Assembly: GCF_001592125.1 (NCBI RefSeq)
Contig: NZ_BCWI01000021.1
Coordinates: 1-64,000, forward strand
Reading direction: 5' to 3'
From: Microbacterium hominis NBRC 15708
GTDB lineage: Bacteria; Actinomycetota; Actinomycetes; Actinomycetales; Microbacteriaceae
DNA length: 64,000 nt
Shown: positions 1 to 8,718 of the stretch, piece by piece
How positions within the stretch are numbered: position 1 is the first letter of the stretch
Layout of the letters: the number at the start of each line of letters is the position of its first letter
The notes under the pieces: model-generated
The model's database searches: none
What the model was told of the DNA's origin: nothing
Seen by the model: the letters and a program-made list of their open reading frames with translations, nothing else
Made by a program: the position numbers and the translations under genes

Positions 1-403
1 CGGCGGCCGGCGTGGCGGGCGTCGGAGCGTCCGCTGCGGCGGGGGCCGCCGGAGCCGGAGCGGCCGGCGCGGCGGGCGCGCTGGGCGCCGGTGCCGCCGG
101 AGCGGATGCCGCGGGCGCCGCCGGAGCGGGAGCCGCCGGCTTCGCCGGGCCGGGACGCGCCGCGGGGCGCGCGCCGGGGGTCGGCGCACCGGAGGCCGCA
201 CGAGGGGCGGCCGGGGCGGCGTCAGAGGACTTCTTGGCGGCGCCGTCGGCCTCGAGGGCCGCACGGAGCTTGCGCGCCACGGGGGGCGCGATGGTGGATG
301 ACGGGCTCTTGACGTATTCGCCGAGCTCCTTCAGCTTCGCGAGGGCGACTTTGCTGTCGACGCCGATCTCGGAGGCGATTTCGTGCACGCGTGGGTTTGC
401 CAC
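1..403 (-). CDS. infB: Translation initiation factor IF-2, N-terminal part (cut by window edge)
   Basis: Only the first 134 codons are in the window; the GTPase part lies beyond the left edge. The protein begins [15 protein letters not shown] and continues with [18 protein letters not shown], which is the conserved IF-2 N-terminal module (IF2_N) that helps place initiator tRNA on the 30S subunit. It is followed by a long Ala/Pro/Gly-rich low-complexity linker, as is usual in high-GC actinobacterial IF-2. The GTG start has the Shine-Dalgarno sequence AGGAGA six bases upstream. Position after nusA and ylxR on the same strand is the classical infB location. The identification is secure; only the C-terminal two thirds are unseen. 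Confidence 0.93.
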   Translation of the reverse strand, partial: MANPRVHEIASEIGVDSKVALAKLKELGEYVKSPSSTIAPPVARKLRAALEADGAAKKSSDAAPAAPRAASGAPTPGARPAARPGPAKPAAPAPAAPAASAPAAPAPSAPAAPAAPAPAAPAAADAPTPATPAA

Positions 404-495
404 AATTCTCCTGTCTGAGGTCTCCCCCGGACAGGGCAGACCGTTACTTGCGGACGGGTCTCATTTCGAGCCGTTCACTTTGTGTCCATAGCCGT

Positions 496-747
496 TCAGC
501 CGTTTCGCTGGTGGGTGTTCTGAAAGGTCTGCGTGTCGAGCGGGCCCGACACACGCAATGCTCGTCCGAAGGCGCGGCGCCGGATGGCGGTATCCACACA
601 CCCGTGCGTGTCGTGCACCCACGCGCCCCGCCCGGGAAGGACGGCCTTCTCATCGGCGATGAGGACACCGTCTCGCTCCACCACTCGCAGGAGGGCGGAC
701 CGGAGGTCGCGCGCGCGGCATCCCACGCACGTTCGAACGGCTTCCAT
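496..747 (-). CDS. ylxR: YlxR family RNA-binding protein
   Basis: This small protein (83 aa) begins MEAVRTCVGCRARDL, which carries the RTCVGCR signature of the YlxR/DUF448 family, followed by the family's GRGAWVH segment at about residues 40-45. YlxR proteins are small nucleic-acid-associated proteins; a structural member binds RNA, and the gene almost always sits between nusA and infB, as here. The ATG at 747 is chosen because it directly precedes the family signature; longer readings in the frame run back into nusA. It is in line with nusA (64 bp gap) and infB (92 bp gap), and is probably part of the same transcript. The precise molecular role is not settled by the sequence. Confidence 0.9.
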   Translation of the reverse strand: MEAVRTCVGCRARDLRSALLRVVERDGVLIADEKAVLPGRGAWVHDTHGCVDTAIRRRAFGRALRVSGPLDTQTFQNTHQRNG

Positions 748-811
748 CCTACCCCCACTCGCCGCGTCGGGATTTCGACGCGGTCGCGGCGCCCCCTCGC
801 TCACCCTCGCG

Positions 812-1798
812 TCACGACTCGAGGATCGAATCCGGCTGGATGTCGATCTTGGCGCCCGTGAGCTTGGCCGCGAGGCGGGCGTTCTGCCCCTCCTTGCCGA
901 TGGCGAGCGACAGCTGGTAGTCGGGGACGAGGGCGCGGACCGCCTTGGTGCCGGCATCCAGCACGAAGCTGGAGGTGACCTTCGCCGGCGACAGGGCGTT
1001 CGCGACGAACTTCGCCAGCTCGGGGTCGTAGTCGACGATGTCGATCTTCTCCCCGCCGAGCTCCTCCGTGACCGCGCGCACACGCCGGCCGAGCTCGCCG
1101 ATGCAGGCGCCCTTGGCGTTGATGGCGGGATCCTTCGCCGTCACCGCGATCTTGGTGCGGTGACCGGCCTCGCGCGCCAGCGACGTGATCTCGACCAGAC
1201 CGGAGGCGATCTCGGGGACCTCGAGCGCGAACAGCTTGCGCACGAGACCCGGATGGGTGCGCGAGACCGTGATCTGCGGACCCTTGGTGCCCTTGGACAC
1301 GGAGGTGACGTAAACGCGCAGCCGGGAGCCGTGCGGGTACTGCTCGCCCGCGACCTGCTCCTCGGGCGGAAGGATCGCCTCGACCGTGCCGAGGTCGACG
1401 TGCACCATCCGCGGGTTGGGGCCCTGCTGGATGACGCCGGCGACGATGTCGCCCTCCTTGCCGCGGAACTCGCCCAGGATCGCATCGTCGGCGATGTCGC
1501 GCAGACGCTGGCCGATCACCTGCTTGGCCGCGAACGCGGCGATGCGTCCGAAGTCCTCGGGGGTGGACTCCTCCTCGCCGATGACGACCCCCTCCTCGTC
1601 GCGGAGCGGGATGAACACGGCGACGTGCCCCGTCTTGCGGTCGAGCTCGGCGCGGGCGCCCTCGGGCAGTTCGCCGGTGGGCGAGGTGTGCTTGGCGTAG
1701 GCGGTGAGGATCGCCTGCTCGATGATCCCGACGAGTTCGTCGAACGGGATCTCCTTCTCGCGCTCGACCGTTCGCAGCAGTCCCAGATCGATGTCCAC
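812..1798 (-). CDS. nusA: Transcription termination/antitermination factor NusA
   Basis: NusA binds RNA polymerase and nascent RNA and modulates pausing, termination and antitermination. The 328-residue product has the RNA-polymerase-binding N-domain (about 1-130), an S1 domain (about 135-200) and two KH domains, with KH signatures AINAKGACIGELGRRVRAV near 235 and LAIGKEGQNARLAAKLTG near 300. The length is typical of actinobacterial NusA, which lacks the C-terminal acidic repeats of enterobacteria. GTG at 1798 is preferred over an in-frame codon at 1834 because GGAGG lies five bases upstream and the product then starts VDIDLGLLRTVERE, as in relatives. A TAAAAT hexamer at 1852-1857 (minus strand) could be its -10 box. 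The rimP gene that usually precedes nusA is not here. Confidence 0.96.
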   Translation of the reverse strand: MDIDLGLLRTVEREKEIPFDELVGIIEQAILTAYAKHTSPTGELPEGARAELDRKTGHVAVFIPLRDEEGVVIGEEESTPEDFGRIAAFAAKQVIGQRLRDIADDAILGEFRGKEGDIVAGVIQQGPNPRMVHVDLGTVEAILPPEEQVAGEQYPHGSRLRVYVTSVSKGTKGPQITVSRTHPGLVRKLFALEVPEIASGLVEITSLAREAGHRTKIAVTAKDPAINAKGACIGELGRRVRAVTEELGGEKIDIVDYDPELAKFVANALSPAKVTSSFVLDAGTKAVRALVPDYQLSLAIGKEGQNARLAAKLTGAKIDIQPDSILES

Positions 1799-1851
1799 AG
1801 GTGCCTCCCTATTCAGCTCTCGACGCGAGGTCACCCTCGGTCATCTGCACG

Positions 1852-1857
1852 ATTTTA
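1852..1857 (-). promoter_or_regulatory. Candidate -10 box of the nusA-ylxR-infB operon
   Basis: TAAAAT read on the minus strand, in the divergent spacer between nusA and the acetate-transporter-family gene, would give a 5' untranslated region of roughly 45 bases before the nusA Shine-Dalgarno. No convincing -35 box was seen. The inference rests on the hexamer and position only. Confidence 0.35.
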
Positions 1858-1894
1858 GCCGATCGTCCCGCGGCGGCGGACGTGCGCGGACGTG

Positions 1895-1900
1895 CATACT
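1895..1900 (+). promoter_or_regulatory. Candidate -10 box for a leaderless transcript
   Basis: CATACT ends six bases before the ATG at 1907, so transcription would start at the start codon. There is no Shine-Dalgarno sequence in front of this ATG. Confidence 0.4.
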
Positions 1901-1906
1901 TGCCAG

Positions 1907-2569
1907 ATGGATGCCGCTTCACCCGCCGTCGACCGAGCGATCCCGCAGCCGCGGCGCGCCGATCCCGGTCTGATCGGTCTGCTCGGGTTCGTGATCGCGA
2001 CCTTGACCGCGCAGCTGGCGCACCTCGGCGTTCAGAACGAGAGCGCCGTGTTCTGGGTCGGCGCGGTCTTCGGCGGCGTCGTGCAGGTCACCGCGGGCAT
2101 GCTCTCGTACTTCATCGGCGACGACTTCCACTTCATCGTGTACAACGCGTTCGGGTGGTACTGGATCTGCATGCCGGGGTTCCTCCTCGGCGGGGAGCTG
2201 GGCTTCTTCGAGGTGTCGGGACCGGCCCGGCCGCTCTTCTCCATGATGTTCGCGGTCATCGCCCTGGGGTTCGTCTTCGCGGGCGCCACCCACAACACCG
2301 CGCTTCCGCTCACGCTCGTGTGCGTCGCCCTCGGCCTGGGCCTCGAATCGGTCGGCTCGTTCGCCGGGACCGCCGCGGTCGGCACCGTGGGCGCGTGGTT
2401 CCTGCTGGGCGCGTCCGCGCTGGCCTTCTACCTGCTCGTCGAGAAGTTCGCGTGGCGCACGATGGGGCGCCACGTGGTGCCGCTCGGCCCCGCGTGGATC
2501 CGTCGTCCGGACGGGCACGGCGACCCGGGATCGGCGTCGCGGCCCTCGGCATCCTCGGGGTGCTGCTGA
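1907..2569 (+). CDS. GPR1/FUN34/YaaH (SatP) family acetate/succinate transporter
   Basis: A 220-residue integral membrane protein with about six hydrophobic helices. The segment ADPGLIGLLGF near residue 22 matches the N-terminal family signature (NPAPLGL-type) in degenerate form, and FNAFGWYW-like text (YNAFGWYWICMPG, about residues 81-93) is characteristic of this acetate/succinate uptake family. It probably imports short carboxylic acids with protons. The ATG at 1907 is chosen over a GTG at 1892 because a -10-like CATACT lies six bases upstream. The last 25 or so residues are non-hydrophobic and unlike a normal C-terminus, while a neighbouring frame encodes a hydrophobic helix over the same DNA, so a frameshift near the end cannot be excluded. 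Confidence 0.82.
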   Translation: MDAASPAVDRAIPQPRRADPGLIGLLGFVIATLTAQLAHLGVQNESAVFWVGAVFGGVVQVTAGMLSYFIGDDFHFIVYNAFGWYWICMPGFLLGGELGFFEVSGPARPLFSMMFAVIALGFVFAGATHNTALPLTLVCVALGLGLESVGSFAGTAAVGTVGAWFLLGASALAFYLLVEKFAWRTMGRHVVPLGPAWIRRPDGHGDPGSASRPSASSGCC

Positions 2570-2672
2570 CGGTCGCCGCCGGTTTCCGGGCGCGCTACGC
2601 CCGCCTGTGAGCCGGGCCGCCGCGTCTGTCAAGGCCCTGGGGCGACATCCCGGCGACGGGCAGGGTCGAGTC

Positions 2673-3173
2673 ATGACCGAACTCACTGGAATCGAGGCGC
2701 GCGACCGCGTCAAGGAACTCGTCGAGGACATCGACATCACCATGCTCACGACCGTGGACGCCGACGGGCGCCTCGTCAGCCGTCCGATGAGCACCCGCGA
2801 GATGGACGACGACGGCGTGATCTGGTTCTTCACCTCCGACGAGACGAAGAAGGCCGACGAGGTCGAGGCGGACCACGACGTGAACCTCGCCTACTGCGAC
2901 GCCAAGGGCATGCGCTACGTGTCGGTGGCCGGTCGCGCGACGATCGTGCACGACCGCGCACGGATGGAACAGCTGTGGTCGCCGTCGCTGGACATCTGGT
3001 TCGAGGAGGGCCTGGACACCCCCGACATCGCACTGCTGACGGTGACGCCGATCGTGACCGAGTTCTGGGAACCGGCGCACGGCACGCTCGCGATGGCCGC
3101 GGGCATGCTCAAGGCTCTCGTCACGCGGGAGACGCCGGACGACACCATGAACCACGGCAGGCTGGTCCGCTGA
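2673..3173 (+). CDS. Pyridoxamine 5'-phosphate oxidase-like (general stress protein 26) FMN-binding protein
   Basis: The 166-residue product has the split beta-barrel pattern of the PNPOx-like superfamily: ITMLTTVDADGRLVSRPMS (about 24-42), VIWFFTSDETKKADE (about 49-63), NLAYCDAKGMRYVSVAGRA (about 71-89) and WFEEGLDTPDI. The combination 'general stress protein 26-like' fits best; such proteins bind FMN or related flavins and are small cytoplasmic proteins of poorly defined function, not true PdxH enzymes. The ATG at 2673 follows directly upstream of the conserved region; GGGTCGAG upstream is a weak ribosome binding site. It follows the transporter gene by about 100 bp on the same strand. Family assignment is good, substrate unknown. 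Confidence 0.85.
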   Translation: MTELTGIEARDRVKELVEDIDITMLTTVDADGRLVSRPMSTREMDDDGVIWFFTSDETKKADEVEADHDVNLAYCDAKGMRYVSVAGRATIVHDRARMEQLWSPSLDIWFEEGLDTPDIALLTVTPIVTEFWEPAHGTLAMAAGMLKALVTRETPDDTMNHGRLVR

Positions 3174-3191
3174 CGCGCACCTCGGGCCGAC

Positions 3192-4247
3192 TCAGGCCGG
3201 GCGCGCCTCGGCGGGGGCGCTCGGCAGCGCGTTGACGGCGCGGATGAGGTGGTGCAGCTCACCCACGCGCCGCTGCGCGTAGCGCATGACGAGGCGGGGC
3301 GCGGTGACGTCGTCGTCGTCCTCCCGCTCGGCCTTCAAGGGACCGCGGCGTTCGATCACGCCCTCGGCCAGCAGCGAGCCGAAGCGAGCGTTCAGCGCAT
3401 CCACCTCCCCGTCGGTCGGCTCCGCACGCAGGCGCAGCACGAGCCGTCGGCCGACCCACCGCAGCGAGACGTAGTTGCGGTAGAAGCCCGTGAGCTCGTC
3501 CACGGCGGCATCCACGGAGTCGGTCACGACCACCCGGTCGAGGTCGTCCGGAGAGATGACGCCCTCGGGGATGAGCTGGTCGTCGGCGAAACGCTGCAGC
3601 CCGTGCCAGAAGCCGCCGCCGGGACGGTCCAGCAGGACGATCGGCGTGGGCGCGGCCTTGCCGGTCTGCTGCAGCGTCAGCAGCTCGAACATCTCGTCGA
3701 GCGTGCCGAAGCCGCCGGGCATGCACACGAAGCCGCTGGACTCCTTGACCAGCATGAGCTTCCTCGTGAAGAAGTACTTCATCGCGACATTGCGGGCGTG
3801 CGCGGCGATGATCGCGTTCGGCTTCTCCTCGAACGGCAGGCGGATGGAGACCCCGAGGGAGTGCTGCGGGCCCGCGCCTTCGGCCGCCGCCTGCATGATC
3901 CCGGGGCCCGCCCCCGTCACGGTCATCCATCCGCGGGCGGCGAGCGCCGCGGTGAGCTCGACGGTCAGGCGGTAGAGCGGCGAGTCGGGGGCGGTGCGGG
4001 CCGAACCGAACACGGTGACCTTGGGCACACCGCGGAAGGGCGCGAACAGCTCGAAGGCCGCGCGCATCTCGGTGAGGGCGGCCGAGGTGATCTTGAGGTC
4101 GAGGCGGTCGGCGCCGTCGAGCCCCATGCCCACGCCCGTCGCGAGGATGCGGGCGATGAGATCGGCGTCGGTCGTGATGCCGGCGTCGTCGAGCAGCCGG
4201 CGGATGCCGTCGGTGACGGTGGACGGGAGCGTGGAGCGATCTGACAT
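3192..4247 (-). CDS. LOG family protein (lysine-decarboxylase-like Rossmann protein)
   Basis: The 351-residue protein contains the diagnostic motif MPGGFGTLDEMFE (about residues 176-188) of LOG/TIGR00730 proteins, preceded by TVFGSAR and GAGPGIMQAAAEGA (about 110-118 and 130-145). Characterised LOG proteins are phosphoribohydrolases that release cytokinin bases from nucleoside 5'-monophosphates. This protein is longer than plant-type LOGs (about 200 aa), with N- and C-terminal extensions like the PpnN-type nucleosidases, so a general purine nucleotide hydrolase is also possible. The ATG at 4247 has CAGGCT, a -10-like hexamer, ending six bases upstream (leaderless). It faces the PNPOx-like gene tail to tail. 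Confidence 0.88.
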   Translation of the reverse strand: MSDRSTLPSTVTDGIRRLLDDAGITTDADLIARILATGVGMGLDGADRLDLKITSAALTEMRAAFELFAPFRGVPKVTVFGSARTAPDSPLYRLTVELTAALAARGWMTVTGAGPGIMQAAAEGAGPQHSLGVSIRLPFEEKPNAIIAAHARNVAMKYFFTRKLMLVKESSGFVCMPGGFGTLDEMFELLTLQQTGKAAPTPIVLLDRPGGGFWHGLQRFADDQLIPEGVISPDDLDRVVVTDSVDAAVDELTGFYRNYVSLRWVGRRLVLRLRAEPTDGEVDALNARFGSLLAEGVIERRGPLKAEREDDDDVTAPRLVMRYAQRRVGELHHLIRAVNALPSAPAEARPA

Positions 4248-4253
4248 GGCTCC

Positions 4254-4259
4254 AGCCTG
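4254..4259 (-). promoter_or_regulatory. Candidate -10 box, leaderless LOG-family gene
   Basis: CAGGCT (minus strand) ends six bases before the ATG at 4247. The same hexamer type (TAGGCT/CAGGCT) recurs at the same distance before several other genes of this window. Confidence 0.4.
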
Positions 4260-4318
4260 ACATCCCGGACGCAGTTCGGGTGAACGCGGCGAGAACGTCT
4301 CCTTCCCTCTTCCCACAT

Positions 4319-4334
4319 TCGAATCTTTGTTCTA
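4319..4334 (+). promoter_or_regulatory. SOS-box-like LexA operator
   Basis: TCGAATCTTTGTTCTA matches 10 of 12 fixed positions of the actinobacterial SOS box TCGAAC-N4-GTTCGA. It overlaps the -10-like hexamer TAGGAT at 4333-4338, which itself ends six bases before the ATG of the DUF222/HNH gene at 4345. This is the geometry expected of a LexA repressor site on a leaderless promoter. 13E12-family genes of M. tuberculosis are known to carry SOS boxes, which supports the assignment. Confidence 0.6.
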
Positions 4335-4344
4335 GGATCGACGT

Positions 4345-5694
4345 ATGGACGATGACATCGAGACGGAGCCCTATCCCGGGTACTGGTCGGATGTCGCGGC
4401 CTTCGAGACGGCACTCCTCCCCCGCGATCCGGTCGATCAGGTGGCCGACATCGCCACTCTCGTGGCGGTGCACACGGCCGAGCAATACGTGTGCGTCGCG
4501 GCCGCCCGCCGCGATGCGATGGCGACGGCCTCCTCCCGTGCCTGCGCCGACGAGATGATCGACCGCTCGCTGCGCCTCGAGCTCGCCGCCGCGCTGCGCA
4601 TCACCGAGTACGCCGCGGGCGACCTGATGGCGCGCTCGACGGCGCTGGTCGAGCGCTACCCGCGGGCGCTCGAGGCGTTGGGGGCGGCGCGCATCACCGA
4701 TCAGCACGCGCGATTCCTCGTCGACGTGCTGGATGCCGCGGATCCGGCGGTGCGCGCACGGCTCGTCGATCGAGCGGTTCGGCTGGCCGAGGACCTCCCC
4801 GCGGGGACGTTCCGGCGTCGCCTGCGCGACCTCGTCGCGGCCGAGGCGGTGCAGACCCTCGCCGAGACGCACGAGCGCGCCCTCGCGCAGCGCCGCGTGC
4901 ACGTCGTCCCGGCCGCCGACGGCATGTCCGTCCTGACCGCGCATCTGCCCAGCGTCGAGGCCCACGCGATCTTCGACCGGCTGACGCGGATGGCCGCGGC
5001 GATGACCGGGCGCCGGGCCGTCCCCGACGCGTCCGCCGACGCCACGCCCCCACCCGCCGACGACCGTTCCCTCGACCAGGTGCGTGCCGACGTCCTCTGC
5101 GATCTGCTGATCGACGGTCGCTGCGACGGCCACTCCCCCTCGGCGCGGGGAATCCGTCCGACCGTGGTCGTGACCGTTCCGGCGCTGTCCTTGCGGGAAG
5201 ACGCGCACGGCGCCGGAGAACCGGCGCAGGTCGAGGGCCTCGGTCCGATCCCGATCGAGCGGGCCCGCGAGCTCAGCGGCGGCGCCAGGGGCTGGATGCG
5301 CGTGCTCACCCATCCCGAGACCGGCGCCGTGCTGTCCGTCGGGCGCCGCAGGTACGACCCGCCGCCCGAGCTCCGGCGCCTCGTACGGTGGCGGGCCGAG
5401 CGCTGCATGGCACCCGGGTGCGTCATGCCGGCCTCACGGTGCGAGATCGACCACACGCTCGCCTGGTCCGAGGGCGGAGCGACCGCGGCGGACAACCTCG
5501 CTCCCCTGTGCCCGGGCCATCACAAGGTGAAGCATCACGGCGGGTGGACGGTGGTCCAGGTTCCCGACAGCGGAGGCGTCCTGGAGTGGACCTCGCCGTA
5601 CGGCCGACGCTACCTCGTGGAGCCGGAGCGTCGAACCCCGGTGTTCCGCCCCGTCGCCGAGCGTGCGGACGACGCCGGACCACCACCGTTCTGA
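4345..5694 (+). CDS. DUF222 / HNH endonuclease domain protein (13E12 repeat family)
   Basis: The 449-residue protein has a long helical DUF222 region (about 30-300) and a C-terminal HNH nuclease module at about 350-400: RCMAPGCVMPASRCEIDH followed by AADNLAPLCPGHHKVKH, with two Cys pairs for a structural zinc and the EIDH / N / HH residues of the beta-beta-alpha-metal site. All key HNH residues are present. This family is multicopy in Mycobacterium (REP13E12) and Microbacteriaceae; its biological role is unknown, though SOS-controlled expression is documented in mycobacteria. The start ATG has no Shine-Dalgarno; a TAGGAT -10 and an SOS-box-like palindrome lie immediately upstream. It converges on proS. 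Confidence 0.92.
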   Translation: MDDDIETEPYPGYWSDVAAFETALLPRDPVDQVADIATLVAVHTAEQYVCVAAARRDAMATASSRACADEMIDRSLRLELAAALRITEYAAGDLMARSTALVERYPRALEALGAARITDQHARFLVDVLDAADPAVRARLVDRAVRLAEDLPAGTFRRRLRDLVAAEAVQTLAETHERALAQRRVHVVPAADGMSVLTAHLPSVEAHAIFDRLTRMAAAMTGRRAVPDASADATPPPADDRSLDQVRADVLCDLLIDGRCDGHSPSARGIRPTVVVTVPALSLREDAHGAGEPAQVEGLGPIPIERARELSGGARGWMRVLTHPETGAVLSVGRRRYDPPPELRRLVRWRAERCMAPGCVMPASRCEIDHTLAWSEGGATAADNLAPLCPGHHKVKHHGGWTVVQVPDSGGVLEWTSPYGRRYLVEPERRTPVFRPVAERADDAGPPPF

Positions 5695-5728
5695 CCCGCG
5701 GCCGCGGCGGGGTGGTGTCGGCGCGCCG

Positions 5729-7486
5729 TCAGCGGACCGACAGGCGGGCGACGGCGTCGGCCGCCGAGACGAGCGTGCGCTCTCCGGACCGGCGATCCCA
5801 CAGCTCGACCTCGCCGTCGGCCGCCCCGCGGCCGACGATGACGATCTGCGGAACGCCGACGAGCTCGGCATCACCGAACTTCACACCCGGCGAGACCTTC
5901 GGCCGATCGTCGTAGAGCACGTCGAGTCCCGCACCCTCGAGGTCGGCCGACAGCTTCTCGGCGAGCTCGAAGGCCACGGCATCCCGCCCCGTCGCCACGA
6001 CCTGCACGTCGAACGGCGCCACGGATGCCGGCCAGATGAGGCCCTTGTCGTCGTTGTTGAGCTCGGCGATGATCGCGAGGATGCGGGTGACGCCGATGCC
6101 GTAGGAGCCCATCGTGACGGTCACGAGCTTGCCGTTCTCGTCGAGCACCTTGAGACCGAGCGCGTCCGCATACTTGCGCCCCAGCTGGAAGACGTGGCCG
6201 ATCTCCATGCCGCGGGCGAGCTCGACCGGGCCGGAGCCGTCGGGCGCCGGGTCGCCGGCGCGCACCGTCGCGACCTCGACGTACCCGTCGGCGGCGAAGT
6301 CGCGACCGGCGACGAGCGAGTGCACGTGCTTCTGGTCGATGTTCGCGCCGGTGATCCAGCGCGTGCCGTCCACGACGCGGGGGTCGAGGACGTAGCGGAT
6401 GCCGGTGGCCGACTCCTCGCCCAGGATCGCGCCCTGGGGCGACCACGGCCCGATGTACCCCTTGACCAGCAGCGGGTGCTTCTCGAAGTCCTCGGGCGTG
6501 GCGGGCTCGACCTCGGCGGGCGCGAACGCCACCTCGACGCGCTTGTCGTCGACGTCGCGGTCGCCGGGGAGGCCGACGACGACGAGCTCGCGGGTGCCGT
6601 CGAGGTGCGTGAGCGCGAGGACGACGTTCTTGAGGGTGTCGGCGGCGGTGTACTCACCGTCGAGCACGGCGTTGGTGTGCGCCACGAGCGTGTCGATCGT
6701 GGGCGTGTTCGGGGAGTCGAAGATCACCGGCTCGCCGAACCCGTCGAACGCGATGGGCTCGGGCGCCAGGGTCTCGAACGCCTCCACATTGGCCGCGTAG
6801 CCGCCGGCCGAGCGCACGAACGTGTCCTCGCCGATCGCCGTCGGGTGCAGGAACTCCTCGCTGCGCGAGCCGCCCATCGCCCCGGCATCCGCCTGGACGA
6901 TGACGTACTCCAGCCCCAGGCGCTGGAAGATCCGCTCGTAGGCGTCACGCTGGGCCATGTAGCTGGTGTCGAGCCCGACGTCGGTGTAGTCGAAGGAGTA
7001 GGCGTCCTTCATCGTGAACTCGCGGCCGCGCAGGAGACCCGCACGCGGGCGGGCCTCGTCGCGGTACTTGTCCTGGATCTGGTAGATCGTCAGCGGCAGG
7101 TCTTTGTAGGAGCCGTACAGGTCCTTCACCAGCAGCGTGAACGCCTCTTCGTGGGTGGGGGCGAGCAGGTAGTCGGCGCCCTTGCGGTCCTTGAGTCGGA
7201 AGATGCCGTCGCCGTACTCCTCCCAGCGCCCGGTCGCCTCATAGGGGTCGCGCGGCATGAGCGCCGGGAAGTGGACCTCCTGCGCTCCGGCCGCCGTCAT
7301 CTCCTCGCGGATGATGGTCTCGATGCGGGCCTTCACGCGCAGGCCCAGCGGCAGCCACGCGAAGATCCCCGGCGCCTGACGGCGGATGTAGCCGGCGCGC
7401 ACGAGCAGACGGTGGCTCGTGACCTCGGCATCCGAGGGGTCTTCGCGAAGCGTGCGGAGGAAGAAGTTCGACAGACGGGTGACCAC
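5729..7486 (-). CDS. proS: Prolyl-tRNA synthetase
   Basis: Class II synthetase charging tRNA-Pro with proline. The 585-residue protein carries [15 protein letters not shown] and [20 protein letters not shown] at the N-terminus, class II motif 2 ([20 protein letters not shown], about 138-157), a YbaK-like editing insert in the middle and a C-terminal anticodon-binding domain ending [16 protein letters not shown]. The length fits the bacterial ProS type. GTG at 7486 is chosen because relatives start (M)[11 protein letters not shown] and TAGGCT, a -10-like hexamer, lies eight bases upstream; a TTG three codons earlier is the alternative. In M. tuberculosis proS is also upstream of nusA, separated by other genes. 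Confidence 0.95.
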   Translation of the reverse strand: MVTRLSNFFLRTLREDPSDAEVTSHRLLVRAGYIRRQAPGIFAWLPLGLRVKARIETIIREEMTAAGAQEVHFPALMPRDPYEATGRWEEYGDGIFRLKDRKGADYLLAPTHEEAFTLLVKDLYGSYKDLPLTIYQIQDKYRDEARPRAGLLRGREFTMKDAYSFDYTDVGLDTSYMAQRDAYERIFQRLGLEYVIVQADAGAMGGSRSEEFLHPTAIGEDTFVRSAGGYAANVEAFETLAPEPIAFDGFGEPVIFDSPNTPTIDTLVAHTNAVLDGEYTAADTLKNVVLALTHLDGTRELVVVGLPGDRDVDDKRVEVAFAPAEVEPATPEDFEKHPLLVKGYIGPWSPQGAILGEESATGIRYVLDPRVVDGTRWITGANIDQKHVHSLVAGRDFAADGYVEVATVRAGDPAPDGSGPVELARGMEIGHVFQLGRKYADALGLKVLDENGKLVTVTMGSYGIGVTRILAIIAELNNDDKGLIWPASVAPFDVQVVATGRDAVAFELAEKLSADLEGAGLDVLYDDRPKVSPGVKFGDAELVGVPQIVIVGRGAADGEVELWDRRSGERTLVSAADAVARLSVR

Positions 7487-7515
7487 GAGCGTCAAGCCTA
7501 GTCCGCAGCCACTGG

Positions 7516-8718
7516 CTATCCCCTCGCACCCTTCATCGCTGCCAGGAGGGCGGCGGCGGCGGCCAGCGGATCTGGTGCGCTGAAGACCCTCACGACGTTC
7601 ACACCGTCCGACGCGTAGACGTTGCTCAGCGGAGAGGTGGTCTCCGACCGCGTCGCCACTGCGGCGCGAGCACCGTCGACGTTCACCGGCACGACATCAC
7701 CGACCGGATCCGTCGCGGTCGCGATCCGCTCCCAATCCCAGGCGCCGCCCGGATACAGCATGATCATCATGCTCGATCCCGATGCCGAGTCATCAGAGGG
7801 CCGCCAACCGCATTGGAGGCCAAAACCCTGCGCACCGGCAACCCGAGAGTCGACATCGGCGCTTGCCTCGCCACCAAATCCCGTCTGATAGCCGGATGAT
7901 CCCAGGAGCTGAGCCAACGGAATCTTCGTTGCAAGATCGTCGCACGTCACTTGTGGCCACCACTCGTCGGTTCTCGTCGCCGCAGACGGGGCTCCGGCGC
8001 GCGCGAGTGCGTCGAACAGCAACGGCGTCAGCGCGTCGAGCCGTTGACGCACAGCGGCCTCATCGAACTCTCCGTCGACGAACTGGTACACATCGCCCGA
8101 AACTGTAGCCAGAAGCCAGGTCTTGTCATCCTCCACGGCTTTTCGGCATCCTGTCGAAAGCCACGGCACCGGCTCACAAAGAGCCGATTCGTACGTGCTC
8201 CGGAGACTGCTATCTACGACCGAAGACGGCATTGCCGAGACGCGGAGAGTGGTGCCGTCAGCGAAGCGCCAGTCGCACGTGATCCCCCCAGCCGTTCGCA
8301 CGTCGACAAAGAAGTAGCTGCGCGCTTCCGCGGTGGCTTCGGACCCCCACGCAGCCGAGAGGGCGACGGTGCTCATCACCGCGGCGCAGTCGTCATCGAA
8401 AGCGATGGACGGCGACGATGAAGCAACGGGTGGCATGCTGCCCGATGCCGACGGCGACGGTTCCGGCGTCGGCGCACGCGTCGCCGAGGGCGAGGGCGAG
8501 GGCGACATGGTCTCGATCGGCGTGGTCACCCGGTCGGGCTGCCGCAGCGTCGTGAACGCGACCGCCGTGACGACGACGGCAACCAGAGCGGCGGCGGCGA
8601 CGCCGGCGACGATGCGCGACCGCCGCGCGCGTGCTGCCCGCAGACGACCGACGCCGGTGACGACACTCTCGCGGAGTTCGGCGTGCTCGCGCGGGGTGAG
8701 TTCTTCGTTCAGGTCCAC
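7516..8718 (-). CDS. Membrane-anchored protein with duplicated extracellular domain, partner of ECF sigma factor
   Basis: The 400-residue protein has a short cytoplasmic N-terminus (about 1-36, Arg-rich end), one transmembrane helix (about 37-59), a Ser/Pro-rich linker (about 70-105) and an extracellular part. The latter seems to consist of two related halves with conserved Cys and Trp: half one starts [19 protein letters not shown] near 106, half two starts [21 protein letters not shown] near 250. The gene overlaps the upstream sigma-factor gene and has a good GGAGG before its GTG, so the two are co-expressed. The layout is that of an anti-sigma factor, but there is no HxxxCxxC zinc motif. 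The extracellular part is clearly homologous to the lipoprotein encoded at 14340-15407. Function is inferred from context only. Confidence 0.75.
   Translation of the reverse strand: MDLNEELTPREHAELRESVVTGVGRLRAARARRSRIVAGVAAAALVAVVVTAVAFTTLRQPDRVTTPIETMSPSPSPSATRAPTPEPSPSASGSMPPVASSSPSIAFDDDCAAVMSTVALSAAWGSEATAEARSYFFVDVRTAGGITCDWRFADGTTLRVSAMPSSVVDSSLRSTYESALCEPVPWLSTGCRKAVEDDKTWLLATVSGDVYQFVDGEFDEAAVRQRLDALTPLLFDALARAGAPSAATRTDEWWPQVTCDDLATKIPLAQLLGSSGYQTGFGGEASADVDSRVAGAQGFGLQCGWRPSDDSASGSSMMIMLYPGGAWDWERIATATDPVGDVVPVNVDGARAAVATRSETTSPLSNVYASDGVNVVRVFSAPDPLAAAAALLAAMKGARG

Noticed and set aside
1-400. Plus-strand Ala/Gly-rich protein (159 codons) at the left edge
   Set aside because: It is the complement of the Ala/Pro-rich linker of IF-2, whose frame, start codon and ribosome binding site are convincing.
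5663-7501. Plus-strand open frame of 612 codons opposite proS
   Set aside because: No recognisable domain; exact antisense of prolyl-tRNA synthetase.
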